Below are positions 55,640 through 64,000 of a DNA stretch of 64,000 nt, in pieces; position 1 is the stretch's first letter, and each line of letters opens with the position of its first letter. Position numbers and translations under genes: made by a program. This DNA is from Ornithodoros turicata. Lineage: Eukaryota; Arthropoda; Arachnida; Ixodida; Argasidae. The DNA is taken from contig NC_088209.1 in the NCBI RefSeq assembly GCF_037126465.1, positions 20,837,146-20,901,145 on the forward strand, given 5' to 3'. Under the pieces are notes generated by a model. That model did no database searches. It saw only the letters and a program-made list of their open reading frames with translations, and had not been told where the DNA came from.

Positions 55640-55765
55640 GCAGGGGAGGGTAACGGACGTATTTTCGTTACCGTTTCCATTTTCGTTATCTCCTATGTTT
55701 TCGTTTCCGTTATCCGTTTCTGATACCAGCCTTTCAATTTGGTTTCTGTTACGTTTCCGGCAATG
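55640..55765. repeat. Motif-repeat element (GTTTCCGTTATC type)
   Basis: CAGGGGAGGGTAACGGACGT, TTTTCGTTACCGTTTCC, TTTTCGTTATCTCC, TTTTCGTTTCCGTTATCCG and GTTACGTTTCCGG repeat one motif starting from a CAGGGG edge, as in hAT-type MITEs. No right terminus is identified. Confidence 0.45.
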
Positions 55766-56297
55766 GAATGTATGTTACAGAGCTGCGGGGGGACAGCCCG
55801 TACCACAGCACCATGTTTTGCCCATGCGCTGCTCCGCTGTTGTCACGCGTACATAAGTAATTTTACGTCGTTCGGGTGCTCACCTTTTGCAAGATTAGAA
55901 AATAAAATAAATGTAGGAACATGGCTTCAATCAGTCTTCTGTCTTCAGCAACTCAAAATGGGCGTGACCTTCATCAAATATCGCATTCATAGGCGGACGT
56001 CCTCAGTAGTAAACAATACTGCCATAGCCACGGTGAAATGAGAAAAAGTAAAAAAAAAAATAACGTAGGCTTTCATTCTGGTGCTATGGTGGAGTAGAGT
56101 GAGTGGAGTCTATGTTGTGTAAGTCGCGTGTTGATGTCATGGAGCTATGAGGACTGGGACGAGTAGGACTAGGACTAATAAGTGTTGTAACGTCCAGCGA
56201 TGCGATCTAAATTTGTAATAGTTATGAGTACTTTAAAGTATTTTGCAAATGACTGTGTACTTTACCTTAAGTACATTTATAGTATGGTACTTTGGTA
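55766..56297. other. No gene; AGTAC-rich end at 56.22-56.29 kb
   Basis: GAGTACTTTAAAGTATTTTG, GTACTTTACCTTAAGTAC and GGTACTTTGGTAC lead into the half MITE. Confidence 0.4.
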
Positions 56298-56459
56298 CGG
56301 GAGGCGTACGCCTTTTTTGTGACACTTATGTTGTTCATAATTGTCACAGAAAAGGCGTACGCCTCCCGTTTTCAACAAATCAGGGTAGATAACGATATCA
56401 TTCGAGATTATGGTTGGCGCAGAGCGTGCTATGCGGTGAAGTTCATTTTTAAGAGTGCA
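56298..56459 (+). mobile_element. Palindromic MITE A, half-plus copy
   Basis: Starts CGGGAGGCGTACGCCTTTTT just before the dyad, crosses it (ACACTTATGTTGTTCATAAT) and continues through GGTAGATAACGATATCATTC and GGTTGGCGCAGAGCGTGCTA to TTTTTAAGAGTGCA. The outer left arm is absent. Confidence 0.85.
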
Positions 56460-56520
56460 GGATGAGATGATATGGTGTGATAACAGATGAAGGAATGATG
56501 ACGGCCGAAATTATGACATA

Positions 56521-56820
56521 TAAATATAAAAGGGCCGGTTAAGCAGTTGTACACTCTTAAAAATGAACTTGACCACATAGCACGCTCCTAGCCAACCATC
56601 ATCCCAAATGACAACGTTCTCGCCCCTGATTTGTTGAAAACGGGAGGAGCAGCCTATTTTTGTGCCATTGTGCACGGCACAAAATAGGCTCCTCCTACCG
56701 TTTTCAACAAATATAGGGCGAGAACGTTGTCATTCGGTGTGATGGTTGGCTAGGAGCATGCTATGTGGTCAAGTTCATTTTTAAGAGTGTACAACTGCTT
56801 AACCGACCCTTTTATATTTA
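56521..56820. mobile_element. Palindromic MITE A ('CGTTCTCGC' subfamily) centred in an outer palindrome
   Basis: The MITE proper is 56550-56791, TA-flanked: ACACTCTTAAAAATGAACTT at the left and the mirrored end at the right, with centre TTTTGTGCC.TTGTGC.GGCACAAAA near 56655-56685. The flanks are also complementary: TAAATATAAAAGGGCCGGTT-AAGCAGTTG (56521-56549) mirrors 56792-56820 at 28 of 29 positions. Either the MITE landed exactly at the dyad of a 60-bp palindrome, or this is a variant with longer terminal repeats. Confidence 0.9.
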
Positions 56821-56956
56821 TTTGTTCTAGTTGTCTCTCCCTCTCTCTCTCTGCATAACCTTCGTTTTATCCCTATCGAACCTATAAACAGCTAAGCAAC
56901 ATATGTCGTTCCACGGAATTATTGAAATAATATTTGTGTCAGCATATGTGAGCACA

Positions 56957-57060
56957 ACTACATACATGAGGGGGGGGGATATGTTTATTAAGAAAAAAAA
57001 AGAAAGGAAATGATGCATTGAGGCATGCGGGATCGCCCTGCAGCAAAATAAGAATAGTGC
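56957..57060 (-). repeat. LINE 3' tail with AATAAA and poly(C)
   Basis: On minus: TGCTGCAGGGCGATCCCGCA, TGCCTCAATGCATCATTTCC, a T-run, CTTAATAAACATATCCCCCC. The G-run is at about 56970-56978 on plus. Confidence 0.62.
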
Positions 57061-57264
57061 GCGTCGTCGAATAAGATTATCTACAACCCGATATGGGTGG
57101 CTGCGTCGTGGCTAGTTCCTTGAAGCGTAGCAAAATATGCGGTGACATATAACATTACGATTACGCATGACAGAGTTTCCCACGAGACTTATTTCCCTGC
57201 ACAGGCATTAGTAACGTAACGGACATGGTTCTGTTGGGGAACTACGGGATGAACTACGCAAGAC
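57061..57264. other. No feature recognised
   Basis: Nothing noticed. Confidence 0.3.
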
Positions 57265-57518
57265 TACACTCTTAAAAATGAACTTTATCGCATAGCACGC
57301 TCTGCGCCAACCATAATCTCGAATGATATCGTTATCTACCCTGATTTGTTGAAAACGGGAGGCGTACGCCTTTTTTGTGACACTTATGCTGTTCATAATC
57401 GTCACAGAAAAAGGCGTACGCCTCCCGTTTTCAACAAATCAGGGCAAATAACGATATCATTCGTGGCAATGGTTGGCGCAAAGTGTGCCATGCGGTGAGG
57501 TTCATTTTTAAGAGTGTA
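57265..57518. mobile_element. Palindromic MITE A, complete
   Basis: TA at both edges. ACACTCTTAAAAATGAACTT, CGCTCTGCGCCAACCATAAT, CGTTATCTACCCTGATTTGT, centre TGACACTTATGCTGTTCATA, and the mirrored arm to TTCATTTTTAAGAGTGTA. About 254 bp. It shares the GGCGCA variant with the half copy at 56298. Confidence 0.9.
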
Positions 57519-57884
57519 TAGCAATAAGGCTCTCGTGTTACAACCATGTAATGCGTGTGTTCGAAGTTGCTGGAGCGGATAAGAAACGAAAACGCGAATC
57601 AGAGAAAAAAATAGCGGTCTCCCTTCTGATGCAACGAACAGTATAGTGCTATACATACCGCTGAACCGCTCAGAAAATGCGGGAATAATTTTAATCTGCG
57701 CGTAATGGTTTGCAGATACGGGTCAACTGGAGCACAACTGCGATGAGTCATTCCGTGTATTCACACGAGCGACATCGTCACGGAATATTCTAGTAGAAGA
57801 AAAAGCGAAAACACTGCTCACAGAGCCGAAGTTCCATCCCGTGTTATGCTGAGCATTCACAAGTTGCGGAATATCGGGAGTGGC
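57519..57884. other. No gene recognised
   Basis: Nothing recognised. Confidence 0.35.
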
Positions 57885-57980
57885 CCGCGGCTTATCTGCG
57901 AGTGCGGCTTATCTGCCAGAAAATTTTCAAAACGTTCCTAAAAACGCGTCCTGCGGCTTATCTGCGGTGCGGCTTATACA
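57885..57980. repeat. Four GCGGCTTAT direct repeats
   Basis: GCGGCTTAT occurs at about 57887, 57904, 57953 and 57969, in pairs separated by TCTGCGAGT and TCTGCGGT. Paired subterminal repeats of this sort are common at DNA-transposon ends, but no opposite end was found. Confidence 0.5.
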
Positions 57981-59150
57981 CGTGAAATTACGTACCTCTA
58001 CTGACTATCTTGATCTTGGTCCAATCGCACGAGAGCGGGAACTGAAAATACGGTTGACAGCTTGCAATTACGTATTGAAGAACACATTCCCGCAAAATAT
58101 TTTACGTGCTACACGAACTGCTGGGGGAGCTTCCATATTGCTATCGTCAGGTTCGAGACGCGCGCCGGCTGGACTGGGGAATTTACGCGTCGGAAGTGAC
58201 GCTACGACAGCCAGCCATTGAGATTGGATGTCTTCGGAGAAGGAGGAGCCAAATGATTTGCATGTTGCGACTGAAGATCGCCAGACGAACCCCTTGTGGG
58301 GCGATTCGTTCTGGAACTCTCGCAACCAGGTTATGCAGCCCAGTCGCGCGCCGCCAAAGTTTCATCGGGTGAATCGACCCTTATGGCGAATTCGAGTGGT
58401 CATTTCATGGCAACACGGCAAAGCGCTCGGAAATTGCTGCCAGGAATCTAGCGGTTTTAGTCGCTTGGATCACTCTGGGGGCATCGCAGTCGCTCCTCTT
58501 CGGGTTCCGTCGTCTGCTATACACCATGTGAACTTCGGCCTGCGCACCATTCGCGGTGCGGATGTGACGACACCGGATATAGTTGAGCTTCGAGGCCGGC
58601 CGGAAATAGTGCTAGCTGGCAAAAGTGCCACGCGAACACGCGAGGTCGCTACTTTTTGACCAAGCGAACGCAGTTGTCGGAAACTGGCAAAAACAGAAAG
58701 AAAAGAAAAAGAAAAAAATCTGCCAGGAAGTGACAACGCGAAAGCGGCATTAGTGGCGACGTTCTCGCAACACCTGAAGAAAGAGCATTTTCGTTACGAG
58801 ATAGAGTTAACACGTGCCCCTCATAAGAGGACACGAAAGCCGGCCAGCACTAATGTAGCATGTCGAGGTGGTTGGTGAATGACGACGACGAAGCAAAACA
58901 GCAGCACAAGGCGAAGCGATAAACTGCGGCCACCACATACGTGAAGCGCGTGGGGGCGAGTGAAATGGTTTGCCCCATACACTTCCGTAACAAGGAAATG
59001 GCACCGCAGAGGCGTTGTGTTTTGATTGGTCAGAACTTGCCCGTACGTCTGCGTTAGTGCGAATTATCCCCGGCAACAATTTTGGCGCCGAGGCTGCCGC
59101 GCGACGAGGCATTCTGGTACTTGACATATGACATATGCTTGCCCGTGGGA
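57981..59150. other. CpG-rich tract, unidentified; 143-codon plus frame
   Basis: This tract is visibly richer in CG dinucleotides than its surroundings. It contains a CCAAT box in GGTCCAATCGCA (about 58018), an inverted one in GATTGGTC (59025-59032) and an E2F-like TTTTGGCGCC (59081-59090). The plus frame 58228-58659 starts MSSEKEEPNDLHVATEDRQT and ends near TRTREVATF. I recognise no domain and opposing frames overlap it. A promoter-proximal or 5'-exon region of a host gene is possible but unproven. Confidence 0.3.
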
Positions 59151-59603
59151 GTTCCCCACTGAGCGTATTTCGCGCGCCGGTGGGAATTTACTCATTCAGC
59201 ACAATGTAGCGAAAGTGTGAATGTGTTGTTGGAATGCGAATGCTCCCTGTTTCCTGTCTATGTGCGCGATGTGTGTCCAATACGAATTGGGGAGCTCCAC
59301 TGATAAAGTACCTGCCGCTAAAAACGGCCTAAAAAAAAGATATGGGTGGTGAGCGTGTAGCAAGAACGACATTGAAGGAAGAGCATAGTGACAGTGGTTT
59401 AATTGGGAACCTATGTGGAATAAATGGTCCTGTGGCTTTTCGTTTTCTTTCACTACTGCCCTATTCCCATTTACCCTTTTTGTTTCCTTTTTATTTCTTT
59501 TTCCACTACCTAGGTATACTAGGGTAGCAAGTCCGATTTAGTCGTGGCTCACCTCTCCATTTTTTTCTTCCATCCATTACCGTCACCATCAAAACGTCCG
59601 CTT
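59151..59603. other. No gene; LINE-tail-like phrase near 59520
   Basis: CTAGGGTAGCAAGTCCGATT, AGTCGTGGCTCACCTCTCC and a T-run at 59519-59570 resemble a retroelement tail in layout; unassigned. Confidence 0.4.
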
Positions 59604-59966
59604 GGAATGAAAGATGCCGTTACCTTGACACAAACGCAAAAGGAACGGATGTCGTCCATTGCGTCGTTCGCGACTTAGGAGGGAAAGGAAAGATTTCCTC
59701 CTCCCTCGCTTTCTCAAGAAGGCATCAGATTGGTCTGCTCGGCCAACGTCACGACGATTGGACATACCATTTGCGGAGACCAATGAAAGAGCGCTGCAAT
59801 TGTCGCATCTCTTGAAAAGGAGAGGGAAAGTGTTACTTGCAGGTTCTTTCGATCATAAGTCACGAATGACACAACGGACGATATCAGTTCGTTTTGTGTT
59901 GGTGTCAAGGTAACGGCATTTTTCATTCCGATATGAATTTTTTTTTGTACTTTAGCGTCCCTTTAA
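59604..59966. mobile_element. Inverted-repeat MITE with TTAA edge
   Basis: GGAATGAAAGATGCCGTTAC CTTGACAC at 59604-59631 is mirrored by GTGTCAAGGTAACGGCATTT TTCATTCC ending 59930. The right outer sequence continues as ATATGAATTTTTTTTTGTAC, TTTAGCGTCCCTTTAA, so the right edge is at TTAA (59963-59966). The left outer ~35 bp is missing. The terminus read inward, TTAAAGGGACGCTAAAG, and the TTAA site suggest a piggyBac-type or similar target preference (tentative). Confidence 0.6.
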
Positions 59967-60038
59967 GTGTCCAAGTTATGGCGTATTGCGTTCCATGCAC
60001 CCCCATTACAGCTTCCGTGAAAAAAAAAAAGGCATATA

Positions 60039-60345
60039 CAGGGTGTCCACGCTAACTGTGAACATATTTTTTAAAAATATGTATAACACTTTTTCCAAGA
60101 TGAAATCATTGCAATATAGCATATGCTGAAGGGCACTCCCTACCAGGGCATTAGCAAAGTCCAAAGGCAATGTCTTAATTAACTTTCATTAATTAAGTTT
60201 TTAATTATAAAAGCTACAAGGTTGTCCCAATGAGAACATCTGTTCCTTTCGGTCACCTGATATCGTAGCCGTTTTCAGAACAAAAATCCGTTCGATAGAT
60301 CGTCCGTAAAAAATTCGTGAAGGAACGCCATTTTTTTCTTTATTT
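60039..60345 (+). mobile_element. Foldback element F2, left arm
   Basis: CAGGGTGTCCACGCTAACTG after TA, then TTAATTATAAAAGCTACAAG, TCCCAATGAGAACATC, TTTCGGTCACCTGATATCGT, CAGAACAAAAATCCGTTCGA and AAATTCGTGAAGGAACGCCA. The inner part matches 13240-13395. It supplies the left terminus missing at 13150. It ends where Penelope-like sequence begins. Confidence 0.8.
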
Positions 60346-60384
60346 TGTACTGTCCCTGCGTACACATATATCCAAGAAAGGACA

Positions 60385-61800
60385 GTAGGGGACAGTATGG
60401 GGAGCATTCATACGTGTGTCTACAGAAAGCCCTGCGATACCGGCAGTTTCCTAAGTTTTGATTCACATCACCCCACGGAACATAAGCGAAGTGTGGTGCG
60501 AACTGCATCGTTCAGAGCAATTGTCATCTTGCAGCGAGCTACGGGCATGTGAAGATGCGACGATCACCGCTTCCCTGGACAAGCGAGGCTACCCACACAG
60601 GTTTATTGAGGACGCCCGGAAACGTATGCAGCTACGTAAACCCCAAGATGAGGACCGCTCCCGCCTGACCCGGGTCACAATTCCATACGTCAAAGGCGTT
60701 TCAGAATCTATCCGCCGGGCACTACTTCAATTGGAAATCTGGACGACCTTCCGACCGCACGTTAAACTGCGCAGCCTCATCTCCAATCCAAAGGAAATTG
60801 TCGCCCCAGAAGACCAGTCTGGCGTGGTCTACAAGCCACAATGTCTAGACTGTGACACGTGTTATATTGGCGAGACAGGCCGAAAAAGAAAGACCCGCAT
60901 AAAAGAACACAAGAGCGACGTCCGGAACGCCACACATGCCACACAGCTTAAGACCGAACTGAGCGAGCATTCTTGGAACACAGGGCATTGTTTCGACTAC
61001 GATAACGCGCTGACCTTGGCACGCGAGCAAAGATGGAGACCGACTGCATACTTGTGCCCGTTACTCGAAAAAAGTAATTGATTAGCGTTACCATTACTTC
61101 AACGCAAAAAGTAATTGATTACTGTTACCAATTACTCGACTCCAAATGTAATTGAGTAACGGGTAAAAAAGTAACGCGTTACTCCGATCGTTACTCTGCG
61201 TTCACACAAATTATACCCGTCTTTGTGTGCCTCAGAAAAAAAAAAAAAAAAAAAAAGTCCGACAGCGGAACAGCTAAAATAACGCGAAAAACGAAAACGC
61301 GTAGGACAGGCAGATCTCTACGTCTACTGTATTTATCGCCCGGCAAGACGTTGACCCGATTGTGGAAGAACATTGCCTGGAACTTCCCCATGACTCACTA
61401 AACCTCCAAAGCTTCAGGTACCACCACACTGGTGTAAGAAAAGATTAAGGAGAGACCTGAAATTCCAGAACGTTATTACAGTGACCTGCGCTTGGGACAA
61501 CAAAGGCCGACGGCACGAGGGGCTTCACTTGGGGCAGAACATCTCAAAGATAAGTGCCGGAAAAGTAATCAATCACTGAGTAATCGATTACTCCAAAACG
61601 TAATTGATTACTCGAAAAATTACTTTCACAGTAAAGTAACTGATTACTCGAAAAATTACTCAAAAAGTAATTGATTACAAGTAACGCAATTACTAGTAAC
61701 GCGTTACGCACAAGTCTGGGACCGAGGAAGCTCCTGGAAGCGTGGCACATACGCGCTGATCCCTTGCATTGTAACAAAAACCGTGGCCCCCTTCCCTAAC
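60385..61800 (+). pseudogene. Penelope-like element: RT C-terminus and GIY-YIG nuclease
   Basis: From about 60405 one frame reads THTCVYRKPCDTGSFLSFDS, HHPTEHKRSVVRTASFRA, the conserved RT C-terminal segment, and stops near 60552. The long frame 60458-61081 becomes coding at about 60553 (EDATITASLDKRGYPHRFIE). It runs through RLTRVTIPYVKGVSESIRRA, PKEIVAPEDQSGVVYKPQCL, DCDTCYIGETGRKRKTRIKE (GVVY at 60821-60832, YIGET at 60863-60877), ELSEHSWNTGHCFDYDNA to LAREQRWRPT at about 61047. There a hAT-like element interrupts it; the frame resumes at about 61730 with RKLLEAWHIRADPLHCNKNR-GPLP. The catalytic GIY-YIG tyrosines and arginine are present. The RT active site is missing and there is one frameshift and one insertion. 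Confidence 0.9.
61048..61722. mobile_element. hAT-like MITE inserted in the Penelope-like ORF
   Basis: The right end AGTAACGCGTTACGCACAAG-TCTG and the left end CATACTTGTGCCCGTTACTC are inverted relatives. The interior is dominated by AAGTAATTGATTACTC in both orientations, plus a non-repetitive middle with a ~22-base A-run near 61235-61257. Flanks GACCGACT/GACCGAGG suggest an 8-bp target duplication with two later changes. No transposase. Confidence 0.85.
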
Positions 61801-63175
61801 AATACTGTCATCGACTAGTTGCTGGCTCTCCCGCTCAGTCTTGCACTGATGATTGCACTCGTTTTTAAAAATTAGTGTAAGCGTTAGGAAGGTAAATATT
61901 GCATAGAAGTGGAAGAAGGTCATATACTGAATAAAAAAATGTAAGAATTATAAAATTCTGTGGACTAGAAGTTTTTTATATGCATTTCAATAACCCCATC
62001 TGATTCACCTTTAGCGCAGGAGAAACACGGGAATGCTAAGCATAACGGACTCGAAACTTACCATCTTGCTAGGGATAGGGCCGTTGAATTGAGCTAAATC
62101 ACCTCACTTTAGTGAGGTTTGTCTAGGTTAGGTTCTACAGATTGGGGGGGGGGGTCTGGGGGGGCGCCACCCCAGGCACGCACTAGGTGGTGCGGGCGTC
62201 GAGGCTGTGCCTCAGGTTAGATCAGAAGGTCCTCAGTAAAGATAGAGGCTCGGCTTCAAGGAACGGGCGATAAAATTAAATTTTATACGTTTCACGCAAT
62301 ATACGAGGGTCATTCTTGTTCAATTTCGTTACTAATTAGCTCCTCTTTCACGTAAAAGCGTTTGATTTTTGTTTTTATCCTTTTTTCTTTAAAAAAACCA
62401 GTGGTCCCGATACGGAACTACGTCCGTATCCTGTTCTACACAGGATTGCGTTTCTACTTGTTGGGCAAGCAAACTTGTTGTTCTGCTTCCATGGTTCATG
62501 CTTCTCTTCCTTCGGGTCATTGGCAGTCTTGGGAACCCATAGGCGAGAGGTTTTCCCACAACTGGCGCCCAACGTGGGGCAGATGCGTGGATTCCGATGC
62601 GTTCTGTCGTGTTTATTTGTGTTCCCGCGCACGCAATAGCTTTTATTAATGTGAAGGGAGTAAAAGGGAGTAAAAGACGAGTAACCGAGTCAGGGCTTCA
62701 ACATACGTTATCCCACATTCCTTTGTCTGCAGCCTGAAGAGGTTCTTGAGCGTCGTGATGTACTCAATGAGGACAGGGTCGGCCACTCTTGGCACGGTGA
62801 ATAGTGTCTTGCGGACGTTGTCGCATATTCTCTTTCATGTGTGGCGTAACAGGCAACATGTGATAACATTAAAATATGTTCCTAATGTACTCCAAGTGTG
62901 TTGGTGTCATTCCTTCTCACCTCTACGAGTGACCGCGGGAGCTAGGACATCTCTTTTTTCTGTGTGTTTCATTTCTGCTCCTTCAGACCATCACACTGGT
63001 TATACACACAATGTGTTCCTACCGCGGCTCATTGAACAGGAAATGGAGCAAAGCCACGTTTGAACCTCGTGTGTTGAATTAGTCCGTATAGTACGTAGTA
63101 GTGTATTTTTCGCTGCAAACAGCGCCTTTAAAATCGCCGCCACGCATTGCTCATGTCTAAGCAGAGAGTCGCACG
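61801..63175. other. No gene recognised; G-rich patch near 62140
   Basis: G-run at about 62144-62155 followed by GGCGCCACCCCAGGCACGCA; short stem CACCTCACTTTAGTGAGGTT near 62100. The frame 62362-62649 (95 codons) has no motif. Confidence 0.4.
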
Positions 63176-63224
63176 TTGTGGTAGAACATAAACATATGTG
63201 ACATATGTTTATGTTCTACCACAA
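63176..63224. repeat. 49-bp perfect palindrome
   Basis: TTGTGGTAGAACATAAACAT ATGT (63176-63199), one G at 63200, then its exact reverse complement at 63201-63224. No flanking symmetry is seen beyond this. Confidence 0.95.
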
Positions 63225-63396
63225 GCGAACCAGAAAAGCCATCTTTACGGCATTACTTGCACGTGATTCGAATAGAGAAAGAGAAGTATGTCGGTTCCAA
63301 AACGAGCGCGACACCCGGGACATCTATAAGTGGAGATAAAAATTTGACGCAGCGGCTTCACCAATACAGGGGCCGCGCAATGGAATCTCACACGCG
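63225..63396. other. No feature recognised
   Basis: Nothing noticed. Confidence 0.3.
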
Positions 63397-63612
63397 TACA
63401 CTCTTAGAAATGAACTTCACCACGTAGCACGCTCCTAGCCAACCATCATCTCGAATGATATCATTATCTGTCCTGATATGTTATATTTGTTTAAAACTGG
63501 ATGCGTACGCCATTTTTGTGACAATTAGGAACTGCATAATTGTCACAGAAAAGACGCACGCGGCTCCTTTTCAACAAATCAGGTGAAAGAACGACGTCAT
63601 TGAACTTGTGAC
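63397..63612. mobile_element. Palindromic MITE A, right end truncated
   Basis: ACACTCTTAGAAATGAACTT after TA, CGCTCCTAGCCAACCATCAT, CTCGAATGATATCATTATCT, centre GTGACAATTAGGAACTGCAT AATTGTCAC, then TTTTCAACAAATCAGG. The copy ends near GACGTCATTGAACTTGTGAC without the terminal GAGTGTA. It contains a small insertion TATATTTGT. Confidence 0.82.
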
Positions 63613-64000
63613 ACAAAAGAGGAAGAAAAAAAAAGTGTCCCTCATCGTTAGCGTTCGTGTAAGTTCCTGCAGTTCGCGAAAGAGCTTCTAGACATCTGGC
63701 GCCTTCCGATCGAATCCCATCTGACGTCTCGTTATGTTGAGACCTCATTCAGTACACGGCATCAACAAAAAAACAATTCTCAGATTGATAATTTTTACCC
63801 CCAAAACACCAAGAGGTCATGCTTACCTTTTAGCGAAAAAAAGAAAAGAAAAGTGCCTAAATTATTCTAGAATCAGGCGCAGACACAAACCAGGATCTGC
63901 GCTTTCATTTTTGCGCGAAATTCGCGACGAAAAAAATACCTTTGACGGTTTTTAACAAAAAAAAAAAAAAGAAGAAGAAAAAGAAAAGACAAAGAAACAC
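63613..64000. other. No gene recognised; A-rich window end
   Basis: Ends in (GAA)n/A-rich sequence; nothing recognised. Confidence 0.4.

Noticed and set aside
62090..62130. Arthropod telomere-type TTAGG repeat
   Set aside because: Only TAGGTTAGGTTC is seen, not a run.

Overview
Organism and setting. This is animal nuclear DNA, most likely from a tick or a related chelicerate. The argument rests on the repeat community: tRNA-headed SINEs with the body GGCTGTGCTGTCTGGGGTT, dense TA-flanked palindromic MITEs, many 5'-truncated non-LTR retrotransposons, two GIY-YIG Penelope-like elements and a gypsy fragment. The placement is recognition from memory, not a database result. No bacterial operon, rRNA, genuine tRNA gene, CRISPR array or convincing host exon is visible. 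Open frames are short and either carry transposon homology or no recognisable signal, so the window reads as an intergenic or intronic transposon graveyard.

Layout. 0-7 kb: a broken mariner, LINE tails, a ~1.0 kb foldback element holding half of another MITE, a ~198-bp tandem array, and a LINE ORF2 C-terminus. 7-22 kb: SINE copies, two 'AGTCCCC' MITEs (one cut by a foldback transposon), large foldbacks, a 439-bp hAT-like element with an exact 8-bp target duplication, and two copies of an 'AGACCTCT' MITE. 22-33 kb: a pogo/Tigger transposase fragment with its terminal repeat, LINE tails, and seven palindromic MITEs between about 10.9 and 32.6 kb. 33-46 kb: an 82-bp tandem array carrying NRF-1-like palindromes, nested SINE/LINE insertions at 34.6-37.3 kb, a foldback carrying four TGACGTCA sites, and a 150-bp inverted repeat with a SINE in its spacer. 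46-54 kb: the densest retroelement block, with LINE ORF1 (CCHC) and ORF2 (APE endonuclease), a gypsy protease/RT fusion, a Penelope-like RT+GIY-YIG, and a LINE RT with YADD. 54-64 kb: more MITEs, a CpG-rich unidentified tract, and a second Penelope-like element split by a hAT-like MITE.

How the pieces relate. There is no pathway here; the logic is insertion order. Several loci give filled/empty site pairs inside the window: MITE half into foldback (2841 vs 9835), foldback into MITE (9541 vs 12877), LINE tail into SINE (34.96 kb), SINE into LINE (37.0 kb), MITE into LINE (53.6 kb) and hAT into Penelope (61.05 kb). All coding relics carry stops, frameshifts or truncations, so none looks autonomous. 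The largest family is a nearly perfect ~250-bp palindrome present 12 times in three sequence subfamilies. I did not find a clearly new functional system; the strongest unusual signals are structural.
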